A stretch of DNA of 64,000 nt from Strongylocentrotus purpuratus (Eukaryota > Echinodermata > Echinoidea > Camarodonta > Strongylocentrotidae), in NCBI RefSeq assembly GCF_000002235.5, contig NW_022145606.1, positions 52,076,333 to 52,140,332 of the forward strand, read 5' to 3'. The position numbers and the translations under genes were made by a program. Numbering within the stretch: the stretch's first letter is position 1; each line of letters begins with the position of its first letter. The notes below the pieces were generated by a model that was given only the letters and a program-made list of their open reading frames with translations, did not search any database and was not told the DNA's origin. This document shows positions 30,900-41,185 of this stretch, piece after piece.

Positions 30900-33424
30900 C
30901 AAGTGAAAATCGTCCGGTTTCCGCTAGGATGGCGCTTTTCATTGCTGATCTGTTGATACCAATGAGAGCTTTACACAAGTTAATTGTAGGGATTCGGGGT
31001 GAAGAATTTTCTGGCATTTTCTGATTCTTTCGTTTCATTTATCAAGTATTCGAGCCCCCATATTTCAGAATTATAAAGAAGAATTGATTTTATACAGTTA
31101 TCGAAAGGTTGTAAGTATGGTATTAAGGATATTTGGTCTAACGGGAGAATGTTTCGTTGGCTAAACACAGCCTTCTTGGCTTCGTTGGTTCTTTTATAGC
31201 GTGTGTAAACGTGTCTGATTCTTTGAAAATAATTCCTAACTATTTGTTTTCCTTACTTGTTTCTGTGTCGGTGTTATCAAATAAAGGCACCTTTCTGTTC
31301 AACATTCTGCCTTCCTTAGATTAAACATACTTTTATGTGTCTTTCCCGTATTTAATATATTAATATTCAAAGTGGTTTAATGTTATTTAAAGTCCAATCT
31401 CCGTTTCAGATACAAAAGACATGATTTTTGTTCTCCCGAATGTAATGTTACTTGGTGACAATGAATCTAAGATATCATTTAATTATGAAGAAAAAAGTGT
31501 TGGGCTTAATACACAACCTTGTTTTACGCCTACCGAAGTGGGGAAAAATTGGGTTATTTTATTTTGGAGTTAAACAGAAAGTAGTACATCTGCGTACATA
31601 TTTTTGATGAAAACGTAGAATGGACTGGTTATATTTGGGTTTTTTATTTGAAGAGAAGAGCGTTTCTGTTTAAAAAAATCGAACGATTTGCAGAAATCAA
31701 CAAAACACACGTAAAAATGTTTCTTATCTTGAAAAATTACCAGTGTTTTTTGTTTGAGTGAATATATGTTCACTAGCCCTGCAATCTTTTAAAAAAATTA
31801 TCTGATTAGCGGTCATTATGCTGTTTTCTTCAAAGTATGTTTGAAGCATATTGTAGAGTATCCTTGAAAATAGTTTTGCAAGGGAGCTTGTAAGGGCTAT
31901 CCCTCAATAATTGGAGGGGTCCTAATCGTCTCTTTCTTTGAATACTGGTTTGATGAGATTATCCCTCTGAATATCGGGGTAAATTCCCGTTTTTTAGATA
32001 GCATTTATTATATCTACATATGTTAAATGTGGACATTCCATGAGGATATAATCATTTCATTCAATAAATTATCAATATCGCCCGATTTCCTTCTTTTGAG
32101 AGTTTTAATTGCATCTAAACTTCTTTGACTGTGATAGTAGAATTAAGTTTTTGTGTATTAAAGGTGGTGGGTTTAGTCTTTTTTCATTATCAAATTTAAG
32201 TTTGTAATCTTTGTTCATTAACTTTTTGAGGTGATCGTACCATTATCTCGCTGTTATAAAATATATATGGACACATTATTTACGTACTTTTCTTTCATTC
32301 TGTCCACAAGCCTCCGAAAGATCTCTGTTATCTAGCGAGAGTAACTTATCAAGCACATGTTTGTTGTACGCTCTGTGATTATACTTGTTATTCTCCGAAG
32401 GAGTTTCTGTTCACATGAATCTTTTAGCCATAATACGTTATTCCACGGTGTTTTTCTCACATCTCTACATAATTTTTTGGAAAAATCAGTTGTAGCTTGA
32501 ATATATATCGAATAAAACAATGATTTTGTCCCTTTTTCTTGACCTTAACTCTCATCTTTTGTTTTACGAAAACGCCAGCAGCGACCTTAAAGTAAAAATG
32601 TCAACTGTTTCGTTTATTCTTCTTTTGTTATCCTTTTTTAAATTTAAATCATTAAATAAGATTGTTGACATATCTAAATTGATTTGTTCAACATTTTTGT
32701 TTGTTTAATTTTGTTAAGAATTGACCTTCAAACGTTCGGGTTCATTTGCATGGCTGTATGTCATGTTATTCCAAGTCGTAATCGCCGAATACAAATGATT
32801 GAAGGGTTAAAGTTATGTGGCAATGATCCGATAACTGAGGGCAGACTATCCAAATTCGATTAATAGAGCATTATTTACAAGTGAGGCACTACATAATTAC
32901 ACAGTAATCATCGATTGAAACACCTCTTGTGTTATAGAGAGGTGCTGTTTCCATTGTCTAACCGAATAATCTTCAGAGTTGAGCAGTTATGCGGATAGAT
33001 CCAGATTTTGTTTTCCGTAATTGTATCGACAAGTTTCTACGTTAAGGGGTTGTGTCTGAAACGTAAGCACTAGGTAGAGAGTGTACTAATGGATCATATG
33101 AATCAAGTCTGATGTAGTCACATTCATCTTGATTAATATGGACATTGAGGTATCCCATGATAATAAATGTTCCTTTTGCGTTCATTATTTAATGTTTTAT
33201 TTCGAGGTTTCCCAATATCTCTATATTTATTCCTGTTCTTAATGTGTGTGATGTATTAACAGAATGTATATATTAGGCATTTCTAAAGCCGAAAAATGTA
33301 TGACTGAGCTTCAGCCACATAATATTCACTACAGGTTCAATAATGGTAGTTCCCTTTACAAGAGGACTACTAATCCTCGTCACAGTCTGCTAGAGTTCGT
33401 TTGACCGACAGAATATTTATATAG

Positions 33425-33645
33425 AGAAGGCGCGATGGCTCAGCTAGTTGGTAGAGTAGTGGTCTCGTAATCCGGTGACTCGGGTTCGAAACCAAGTCGA
33501 AGCGCTAGAGCCCTTTGGTAAGGCATTAATCCTCAATACCAGGTCCATCGGAGAGGACCTAAATCCGTCGGCCGTCTGGTTGCTTGCTAACAAGCATTTA
33601 TGCTTTCTTAACAGTCAGGTAAAATAGCCACCACCACCATATCGT
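33425..33645 (+). mobile_element. tRNA-derived SINE (tRNA-Thr-like head)
   Basis: An RNA polymerase III A box, TGGCTCAGCTAGTTGG (33436-33451), and a perfect B box, GGTTCGAAACC (33483-33493), lie 31 bp apart as in a tRNA. The anticodon position reads CGT in a GGTCTCGTAATCCGG loop, suggesting tRNA-Thr ancestry. A tRNA-unrelated body (CTTTGGTAAGGCATTAATCCT) and an (ACC)n tail at 33630-33640 follow. A second, diverged copy is at 36315-36500. It lies inside the minus-strand LINE. Confidence 0.85.
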
Positions 33646-33688
33646 TTATATGAGATGTGTTCACTGTAAGATAAATGCGTCTCACTTA

Positions 33689-33848
33689 CAGGCACGTAGC
33701 CAGAGTTCGATGTTTGGGGGCACATACATGTAATCGATCGAGGTAAAAAAAAAAAAAAAAAAGGGTCTAAAAAAGTTCAACCGATCTTGGAAATTTTAAG
33801 GGGGCACGTGCCACCCGTGCCCCCCCCCCCCCCGTGGCTCCGTGCTTG
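33689..33848. mobile_element. 160-bp hAT-type MITE with 8-bp TSD
   Basis: Starts CAGGCACGTAGCCAG and ends with the inverse-like TGGCTCCGTGCTTG. CTCACTTA lies on both sides (33681-33688 and 33849-33856). The interior has an A-run and a C-run. It interrupts the endonuclease part of the minus-strand LINE remnant. Confidence 0.8.
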
Positions 33849-34056
33849 CTCACTTATACTAAAAATACAAATATCTGTATTATAAGTTTCTCCCCAAATA
33901 TTAGGAACATCCAGTTTGCATTGTCTTGTTCCGTTCAGTCTTTCAACAAGTCCATTTATATTCCATGAGCTTATGGAGATTTGCTTAGATAATTTGGGTC
34001 GGGTAGGGTATGGTGCCAGGATTTCCATCGTATATTCAAATACGGTTGGAAACATG

Positions 34057-35245
34057 TACTTGCCCCCCCCCCCCCGCTACACCACTAATTAACAACATTG
34101 TATAGCTTATTCCAGACAGTAATTACTACAATAAACAAAATAATTTAATGAAGAAAAGAACAAGGATGATGAAGTAAACAGTACGTATAGCTATGTAATG
34201 AAGAAACAAATGGTGATTATTTGGGGCAGAATATGGAGCAATCTCTTTTTTGAAAACCAATAACTCCAGTTGAGGTCAGAAGTCAAATTTTGCTTATTGA
34301 TACCAAAAGGCTTGAAGTCACGATAAAATTCCAGTGCAATTTATTACAGATAGTGCTCCCTTTATTTCATATTTACTGGCCAATATATTAAACTGGTCAT
34401 GAGAAACTGACAAGATTGCTCAATTTCAGCAACAGGAGTTCCCCATTGTTACTCTGCAATACAACCATGACGTGGAAATTTACTCTTTCAGCTATATAAT
34501 GACTCATAATAATTCGTGTCACGGTTGATTCCGCTCTGTTGATTCCACTGTTCGGTGGATTTAGCAGATAGAGAGAGAGAGAGAGATTAAAAAAGAATCC
34601 AAGCGATGTATTTTTATTTGTTCATCGTCTCTTAAATGCTATTTTAATATTTTGATGACGATACACGACATTGTGGCACTATTTTCACGTACCGTCACAT
34701 GACAATCGCAAGACAGATACATTCATCAGTAACATGATGAATAATATGAAAGAAGATTGCATTTGAACCCCGAGCCAACCCGACCAGCATCTTTCTCTCT
34801 CTCTATCTTTCTCTCTTTCCCTCTTTCCCTCTCTCTTTCTAAATACAACTGGATAAATGATGCATCCCCCCCCCCCCCCCCCCCCCCCCCCCCGTCGCGT
34901 TGTATTCATGAAAGAGGCACAAGACTGAATCTGACAAATAAAATGAGATTGATGACTATAATCCGCCATGTAATTATAAGCGTTTGATACACGCAAGGAA
35001 CTGGTGTGGTCGCCGGATGCTCCTCGCATGATATGGCCATTATATGTTACTTTGAATTTTAATCTCAGTTTCTGGTCTTGGTTATATTTTTATATTATCT
35101 TTGCAAAGAAGTTTTCTAAAATTTGATAAGATTTGCTGCAGTAATTTGAATAATAAGAATACCTTTCGTTTTGTATGTACCAATGCTTGGATCAAGTAAC
35201 ATAAATCATTGCTTTAGAAAGATAACAGAATGTATCACCTGTATA
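34057..35245. other. No gene recognised; simple repeats
   Basis: Contains (GA)n at 34570-34586, a TC-rich patch at 34793-34840 and a C-run of about 28 at 34866-34893. The rest is AT-rich. It directly precedes the Death-domain exon and presumably is intron or intergenic. Confidence 0.4.
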
Positions 35246-35371
35246 TCATGATTATGGAGACTATACAGGAAATCAATGGAGTTGATATCACATAATGTAT
35301 TCTCTTTATATCATGATTTCCACAGCATTATGGAGCCTTTGCAGGAAATCGAGCTGATATCACTAGCTGAA
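35246..35371 (+). repeat. Partial tandem duplication of the Death-domain exon's 5' end
   Basis: TATATCATGATTATGGAG, CAGGAAATCAATGGAGTTGATATCACA (35244-35292) is echoed by TATATCATGATTTCCACAGC, ATTATGGAGCC and CAGGAAATCGAGCTGATATCAC (35307-35366). Only the second copy has the CACAG acceptor. Confidence 0.6.
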
Positions 35372-35597
35372 GACATAGGTCCGGGTAAATACTCAAAACT
35401 GTGCAACGCCCTGGGGTATTCCTATGCAGTAAGTCAATCACACATCGTCAAACATCTCAACAACGTCAATGAAGCTCTGGTGGAGCTCCTCATCAAATGG
35501 AATAACAATCAAGGAGACAGCACCCAAACTCGATCCATACTAGCAAGCAAACTCCAAGAATTACGACTTGATGATTTAGGTGATAGACTTTCTGAAG
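35326..35597 (+). CDS. Death-domain exon of a host gene (single exon visible)
   Basis: Translation of the frame with ATG at 35330 gives MEPLQEIELISLAEDIGPGK, then YSKLCNALGYS, IVKHLNNVNEALVELLIKW and ILASKLQELRLDDLGDRL. This is the six-helix pattern of a Death domain, with the L-A-x-x-I-G start, the central L-x-x-W and the closing L-x-x-L-x-L-x-x-L. Death domains mediate protein-protein contacts in innate-immune and apoptosis signalling, and the family is greatly expanded in sea urchins. The exon is bounded by a TTTCCACAG acceptor at 35317-35325 and a GAAG-GTAAAC donor at 35597/35598, with one base left over at the end (phase 1). Its partner exons were not found in the window, so the parent protein is unknown. 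It is the only convincing host coding sequence here. An incomplete second copy of the acceptor region lies just upstream (35246-35292). Confidence 0.75.
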
Positions 35598-35659
35598 GTA
35601 AACATTTGCTTGAATTACACCGAGTTCATAGAAATACACGTATACTATTATTAATATAG

Positions 35660-36314
35660 GTCCTATAATACTGCCAATATTGTTATGATTTTTTTTCATG
35701 CTTTGAATCAAGCTGTTTATTATCTTGCTCTCAAGTAAACGTCTTTCCCACATGATTTTCAATACATAACCGTTGTAGACAATGTGCGTATAGTTTACAA
35801 GTAACCAGATGCATCCCCTAAACACAAAATCGAGCGGGAAAACTCCCTAAACTCTTCATGGATTGTCGGCCCCTAGCTGCATAAGTCGGGGAAATTATAA
35901 TTTTGATATGTTCCGGAACACTTATATTTAAATACATTAATGACCATATCAAAATGCTGCCTTCCTTACTATTACTACCACGCCTGACTGTTACTACTAC
36001 TCAAATGCTTCTACTACTACTATTGAAGTTCTTCTACTACTACTACAACTCTAATAAATCTACTGCTACTCAATCAAAACTACACAAATACCAGTACCAT
36101 AAGGCCTAAAATGAAAACTTGTTGTATTGCCCTCCTCGCTGCAAGCAATAATGAACGGCCATGCATTATGGTTCAAGGCATGGGCACACAGAATATTTTT
36201 CTTATGTTGGGGACCGGGGTAGAATGCAAAAAATTATTGAAAATTTATTGCATTTTCTGAGGTTTTTTTTTATTTATGGAAACTGTCCCCTACCATAGCC
36301 CCCGCTGCGTACAG
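35660..36314. other. No gene recognised; CTACTA-type microsatellite
   Basis: 35965-36060 is an imperfect (CTA)n/(TACTAC)n tract. No continuation exon of the Death-domain gene is evident. Confidence 0.4.
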
Positions 36315-36500
36315 TCATGATTCAGTGACAAAGCAATGGCCTCGTAACTGTGAGGCCCCAGGATCAATACCGTGTCGATATGCTATATTAGTGCCCTTTT
36401 GTGGGGCATTAATCCTCATTACTTTCATTTATGACTTAAGGGCATAGGTCCCCTAGTTGTTAAACATAGTAGCATATACATGCTTGAGCAGTCCCGCAAA
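36315..36500 (+). mobile_element. Diverged copy of the tRNA-derived SINE
   Basis: TGGCCTCGTAACTGTGAGG, GGATCAATACC (decayed B box), AGTGCCCTTTTGTGGGGC and ATTAATCCTCATTAC parallel the SINE at 33425-33645. The promoter boxes are degraded. Confidence 0.7.
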
Positions 36501-36728
36501 ACACACATTGGCAAATTATTATTCAATAAAATCTGAGAACGTATACTATTATCTAGATCTAGTATTTTTAAATTATTTTTAAATAATTCCATAAATTGGG
36601 ATAAAAAAAAAAGTATTCCATCGTTTTACGTGGATTGATACGTGTGACGTCCATTCAAGGCAGTGCATTAAAAGGACGTCGATCGTAGCAATTCACGTAG
36701 TTGTTGCGCAAATCTAAAAGTCCATGTT

Positions 36729-37316
36729 ATGAGCGACAGTGTAAGTACCCCGGTGCTCTTCAGCAATAGCAATAGAACAAACCTCCCCGAAATAAAACTT
36801 AAAGCAAAACAACTGCAATTCCGAGCAAATCATAAATTTCTTGGCGTCACGTTTGATAAAAAACTGACATGGAATACCTATATACAAGATATCAGAAACA
36901 GATGTAGAAGAAAAAAAATCAATATCCTGAAAAGCGTCGCTCATACAAGTTGGGGAAGTTACACAAAAACATTACTGATGCTATATCGATCATTAATACG
37001 ATCAATGCTAGACTACGGATGCGAGGCATATATCTCGGCAAGCGAAAGTTCAAAAAAAGTTTTAAACTCGATGCAATACATGTCCCTACGTATATGCGCA
37101 GGTGCTTTACACGGTACATCCCTCGCCGCCCTACGGGTGGAAATGGACGAGCCCCCTCTTGAGTTAAGAAGGAAAATGCTGACAGAAATATACCACGTCC
37201 ACCTTTCCCGTGTGACAAACCACCCATTAAAACCAAACATCCAACCATGTTGGCAATTTGAAAAGCTAAAGAATAAAAAAAGTGAGACAACCTTTTGGAT
37301 TGAGAATAAAAAATGA
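36729..37316 (+). pseudogene. LINE reverse-transcriptase C-terminal region
   Basis: The open frame includes HKFLGVTFDKKLTWNTYIQD, LLMLYRSLIRSMLDYGCEAY, LNSMQYMSLRICAGALHGTS and MDEPPLELRRKML. The KFLGV-x-x-D-x-x-LTW, LDYG, IQ-x-x-x-LR-x-x-GA and PL-x-x-RR motifs are the conserved thumb and linker of I/Jockey-type LINE polymerases. A stop ends the frame at 37314-37316 before the RNase H part, so it is a pseudogene although the frame itself is clean. The YADD core that should lie upstream is absent. Confidence 0.8.
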
Positions 37317-37489
37317 AAAAATTATAGAGTCAATTACGGAAAAAATTAATACCACTTCCTATCCCCCCTGGCACAACTACACTCCCCAAATATCCATTTA
37401 ACTGACTGAATCAATAAGAAAATATGATAACTCGCGTGAAATAAGACTAAGAAGCATAGAACTCATAAAATCAAAATGGAATAACAACC

Positions 37490-37945
37490 TTCATATATAC
37501 ACGGATGGCTCAAAATCCCCATTAGGCACAGCAGCTGCGTCCTTTTTTGTTCCACATTTTTCAATAAGGCAATCTAAACGTCTTACATACCATACCTCAA
37601 GCTATCGAGCAGAATTAGCAGCGATAACAATTGCCCTATTATCGGTAGAACAACTAAAACCTGCACGCAGGGGTAGTGATATTCACAGATTCCCTCAGCG
37701 CACTCCTCTCAATGCAATCTATGAAAGGAGATAAGTCAGATAACTTCATAAACGACATCAAGTATATATATACAAGACTGGCATACAGAGGCATTCAAGT
37801 CCATCTAGAATGGATCCCCTCTCACTGTGGAATACAGGGAAACGAAATAGCGGACCTTCTCGCAAAACAAACTGAAGAGATACAAATAAATAACAAGTTA
37901 TGTTTGTCTGAAATGAAAGCAGTATTAAAACTAGAAATGCAATCG
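37490..37945 (+). pseudogene. LINE RNase H domain, frameshifted
   Basis: RNase H removes the RNA strand during element copying. First frame: IYTDGSKSPLGTAA (37497-37538, first catalytic Asp), then SYRAELAAITIAL (catalytic Glu, about 37602). After a one-base shift near 37672 the next frame gives IFTDSLSALLSM (second Asp) and WIPSHCGIQGNEIADLLAKQ (conserved His and last Asp, 37811-37870). All four acidic sites are present but in two frames. The domain's reading continues as far as LSEMKAVLKLEMQS before the foreign insert. Confidence 0.8.
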
Positions 37946-37959
37946 TGTCACAACGATGT

Positions 37960-39415
37960 GCGTGCAATGACGACATGTTTCTACGTGTCAAACGAAGGAG
38001 CTACTCTCGGACTATCCAGAGCAATATATAAGAAGTCTGTAGCTTCTGTGATAGTGGAGATAGTTAGGGCGAAAGAAAGGTCACCAAAACGGCCCGAAAC
38101 GGAAAAAATGGTGCCTGGACGGTACGCATGAGGGTTTCCGGAAAACGAAGAATTTAGTGACCTTGAAGGAATGCTAGAGACTACGCCTACACATTTTGAA
38201 GGGAATTAGAGTAGAGGAAGGGATCTAGAAAGGGCTCGCAAGCACCACTGCAAAACCAATAGGACTTGGTGCATAATGAACATGTTACGACGCGTGCTTT
38301 GGCACGAACGGCCGCCCATACTAACACAAAAAATGACGTCATGGCCGAAACGTGTTATAATAGGGCGGAAACTCGGCGGAATTCGTATAGTGACCCTTGT
38401 TCAAATGCGATTTACTCACAATTTTCTGCGTGAACATATACCATACTTGGTATCATTCGAAAGGGCACTTCAGTGCTGTCAGTTTGACACCATTGTCATC
38501 TGCGCAAAACGTACTGCACGCATCAAACGCGATATTACGTAAAGTATAATAAATTCTTCATTTTTGGCGATAACTTTGCGAAGAGGGCATTACAATTCAC
38601 TTAACTTAGCGGACAGTTGTCACGTATATTGTGTCTGCCAAGTTTCATTGATGTAGGTATAAAGATCACCATTTTAGAGCAAGTTGAAGTTATTTCTCAA
38701 TTTTCTTGAAAATGGCGAATTTGGAGGGCAATTTTCTCAAATTTGGTCAGTGATAGGGTATATAATTTTGAATATGGCTGGAAAGGGCATAACTTCAAGT
38801 ATCTAATTCCAAAAAAGGGTACGGGTCTGCCAAGTCATAATGGAGATACGGCCACAGAAAGAAAGCCAATTCCCAGAACTTTAGAGGGCGCGATTTAGGT
38901 TTTGCAAAGTCATTGGAGCGTGAAATTTGGCATTGCTATATGCAATCATGAGATAAAGATACTGTGATATTTAAATACAAAACGGAATTTATATGAGAAA
39001 GTTATGGCAGTTTTAGATTATTTAGGGGTCAACTTTTCAAGAATTTGACGGAGTCGGTTTCAGATTTAAAATTTGAGTACGAAGATGGCATTTTGAAGGT
39101 CAGGTTATACGTCGCAGATGAAAGAACATCTCTCAGACTATCTAGAGGAGTTTGTTAAAAGTTTGTAGGATCTAGGATAGTGAAGATAGGAAGGAAGAAA
39201 GAAAGGCCTAAAATGGACCAGAAACGGACAAAATGGCGCCTGGATGGTTATGCATGAGTGATTTCGAAAATCGAAAAAATAGGTGACCTTGATGAGATGC
39301 TAGAAATTATGCCTATGAAATTTGAACGGAAATGGACATGAGGAAAGCACCTAACTAGGAATAACAAACACTATGTGCAAAACGAATGCGATTTTCTACA
39401 AAGAAGAAGAAGAAG
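37960..39415. repeat. 1.45-kb insert in the LINE, with internal direct repeats
   Basis: Two similar segments, about 38000-38140 and 39127-39262, both contain ACTATC(C/T)AGAG, GTGAAGATAGG-like, AAAAGGTC/AAAGGCC and AAAATGG(T/C)GCCTGGA(C/T)GGT followed by a GCATGAG. The end is a (GAA)n tail at about 39403-39417. The AAAATGGCGCCTGGATG motif is shared with the arrays beyond 46.9 kb. No coding content and no clear target duplication, so the left edge is approximate. Confidence 0.5.
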
Positions 39416-39548
39416 AATATTAATGGTGCAGAATGTGAACGAAAACAAGGCAATGACGATATTCGTCATTGCAAATAGAACTATACAGGATAGGGAAGAA
39501 TAATGGCAAAATTACAATAAGACAAACGTAAGACCTTTCAAACCAACA

Positions 39549-39899
39549 ATGCAACATAACTTTGAGAGCACCCTTTTTAGAGACTGCGAAGTCATAATTC
39601 GCAGGGCTCAGACTTTGCAACATATAGGACTAAACGCAGACCCCTCAAAAATATTGTCATCCCAAACAACCCAACCTGGCCAAGCCAACAAAAAATTTAA
39701 ATACTGTAACACCCCTAAAACAATAACACACTATCTGATGGAATGTCCAAAATATACAATAGAAAGAGCAATGTTGATAATGGAAAGTGATATAACGAGC
39801 CCAAACGAAATAATGAAACTCATAAAATCAACAGAAAGTGCGACCCAGAGAGCACTGATCCGCTTCGTTTGTAGAACGAGGCGTTTTGAATGTTCCTAG
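39549..39899 (+). pseudogene. LINE ORF2 C-terminal segment
   Basis: The frame ends with KFKYCNTPKTITHYLMECPK and YTIERAMLIMESD. The C-x-x-x-x-x-x-x-HYLMECPKY pattern is the Cys-His region found after RNase H in I-group LINEs. It completes the element whose RNase H domain is at 37490-37945. The upstream part (39420-39548) has stops. Confidence 0.7.
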
Positions 39900-39925
39900 A
39901 TCTAATAGATTATTATATAAACTAG

Positions 39926-40072
39926 CAGGACCCGCGGAAATCTGCGGGATCTAGAGGGGGCGGGGGTGTAATTATATATATATAGAGACTCTCTAAATTA
40001 AAACCACCAAGAACTTTATTTGCCATTTAGATTTAAAAAAAACGATCCAACTCTACCAGTAGTTATCACTGG
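39926..40072. other. No gene recognised
   Basis: Contains a short hairpin GACCCGCGG-AAATC-TGCGGGATC at 39929-39951 and a (TA)n tract at 39974-39984. Confidence 0.3.
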
Positions 40073-40465
40073 AACTGCGTAGTGTGGCGTACCGACTACG
40101 CAGAAATTAGAATGAGTAGGCCTATAAATGGAAAAAAAAATGTTGCTTCACTGTAGTCCCTGCGTAGGTTATGCGTAGGGTGGCGTACAGGTTTGCTTAT
40201 GGATGCTTACGGTTGCTTACTGTGTGGAAAGCTTTTACTGCTTTGTCGATCTGGCGTAGGGTAGTGTACTGTTGTGTAGGCATGGCGTACAGTAGCGTAG
40301 TGTTGTGTAAAAAGGTGTGTTTTCTGCGTCAAGTTTCTACGCCGAAAGTACGCGAAAAAAATTAAACATGTTGAATTGTTTGCATCCATCTTGCGTACCC
40401 CTTTGCGTCCCTCAGCATATAGTAACGTGGGCCAGCGTAGTTGGTACGCAACACTACGCAACTCT
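40073..40465. mobile_element. Small TIR element (CGTA-rich)
   Basis: About 30 bp at the left (TGCGTAGTGTGGCGTACC, ACTACGC) is inverted at the right (GTAGTTGGTACGCAACACTACGCA). The interior is also full of GCGTA/TACGC motifs that can pair with each other. No target duplication recognised. Confidence 0.55.
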
Positions 40466-40469
40466 ACGT

Positions 40470-41050
40470 ATGGACCCCACGCCAATTAGTGACCTGCCAG
40501 TGTCACAAATAAAGTATTAAAAATAGGCTCATCTGACCCTAATTAAATGCCTAAAACCCCTGAGCTTTCGGGGGCCCCTTGAAACCCGTGGACCCCACGC
40601 CTATATACACTCAACTCGCTGCGATCTAACTGATCCCCCCCCCCCCCCCCACTTTGAAAAACGTTTCTTGGAGCCTGAATGTAACATGTAAGAATGGTGC
40701 ATGGTGATGCAGATTTTTTTTCAGCTTTCGGGGGTTTATGGCCCCTTGAAACCCGTGGACCCCACGCCTATATACACTCAACTCACTGCGATCTAACTTA
40801 TCCCCCGCACTTTGAAAAAGGTTTCTTGGAGCCTGCATGTAACATGTAAGAATGGTGCATGGTGATGCAGATTTTGTTCAGCTTTCGGGGATTTATGGCT
40901 TTTTGAAACCCGTGGACCCCACGCCTATATACACTCAACTCGCTGCGATCTAACTGATCTCCCCCTCCCCCACTTTGGAAAACGTTTCTTGGAGCCTGCA
41001 TGTAACATGTTAGAATGGTGCATGGTGATGCAGATTTTTTTCGCACTACC
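40470..41050 (-). repeat. ~160-bp tandem repeat, about 3 copies, with family link to 4400-4845
   Basis: AGCTTTCGGGG anchors at 40563, 40723 and 40880 give 157-160 bp spacing. Units contain TTGAAACCCGTGGACCCCAC, GCCTATATACACTCAACTC, GCGATCTAACT, a C-run and TTTGAAAAACGTTTCTTGGAG, then ATGGTGCATGGTGATGCAG. The first portion (ACCCCACGCCAATTAGTGAC, TGTCACAAATAAAG) is the reverse of the monomer at 4400-4845. An A-run ends the block at 41063-41086. Confidence 0.75.
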
Positions 41051-41185
41051 CCCCCCCCCCCCAAAAAAAAAAAAAAAAAAAAAAAAGATTTTACTCATTA
41101 CGCAACTGACCGTTTTGCAATGAATGATGCGATATACTTCTGTGTTGTTGATACTGAACTATTAATATGTAAATGTACAATTCAT

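Larger units (their letters stand above)
30900..33990 (-). pseudogene. Decayed minus-strand LINE ORF2 (endonuclease and reverse transcriptase remnants)
   Basis: Read from high to low coordinates. Near 33990-33850 the frame reads ISISSWNINGL, the start of an apurinic-type endonuclease domain of a non-LTR retrotransposon. Near 31690-31750 it reads HFYVCFVDFCKSFD, the conserved F-x-x-D-F-x-K-A-F-D-like strand of reverse transcriptase. Near 31490-31535 GVKQGCVLSPTLF gives the GxxQGxxLSPxLF motif. At 31040-31110 CIKSILLYNSEIWG matches the conserved segment after the polymerase core. These are separated by stops and frameshifts, and the order fits one ~3-kb element. It carries a SINE and a hAT MITE. 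Clade is not resolved. Confidence 0.8.
36720..39925 (+). mobile_element. 5'-truncated I-group LINE with RNase H domain, interrupted
   Basis: Order along the plus strand: C-terminal reverse-transcriptase region, RNase H domain, then a 1.45-kb foreign insert (about 37960-39415), then the last ~115 residues with a Cys-His pattern. An RNase H domain downstream of reverse transcriptase marks the I-group (I, Nimb, Ingi and relatives). The polymerase core is missing, which fits incomplete reverse transcription at integration. Confidence 0.75.
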
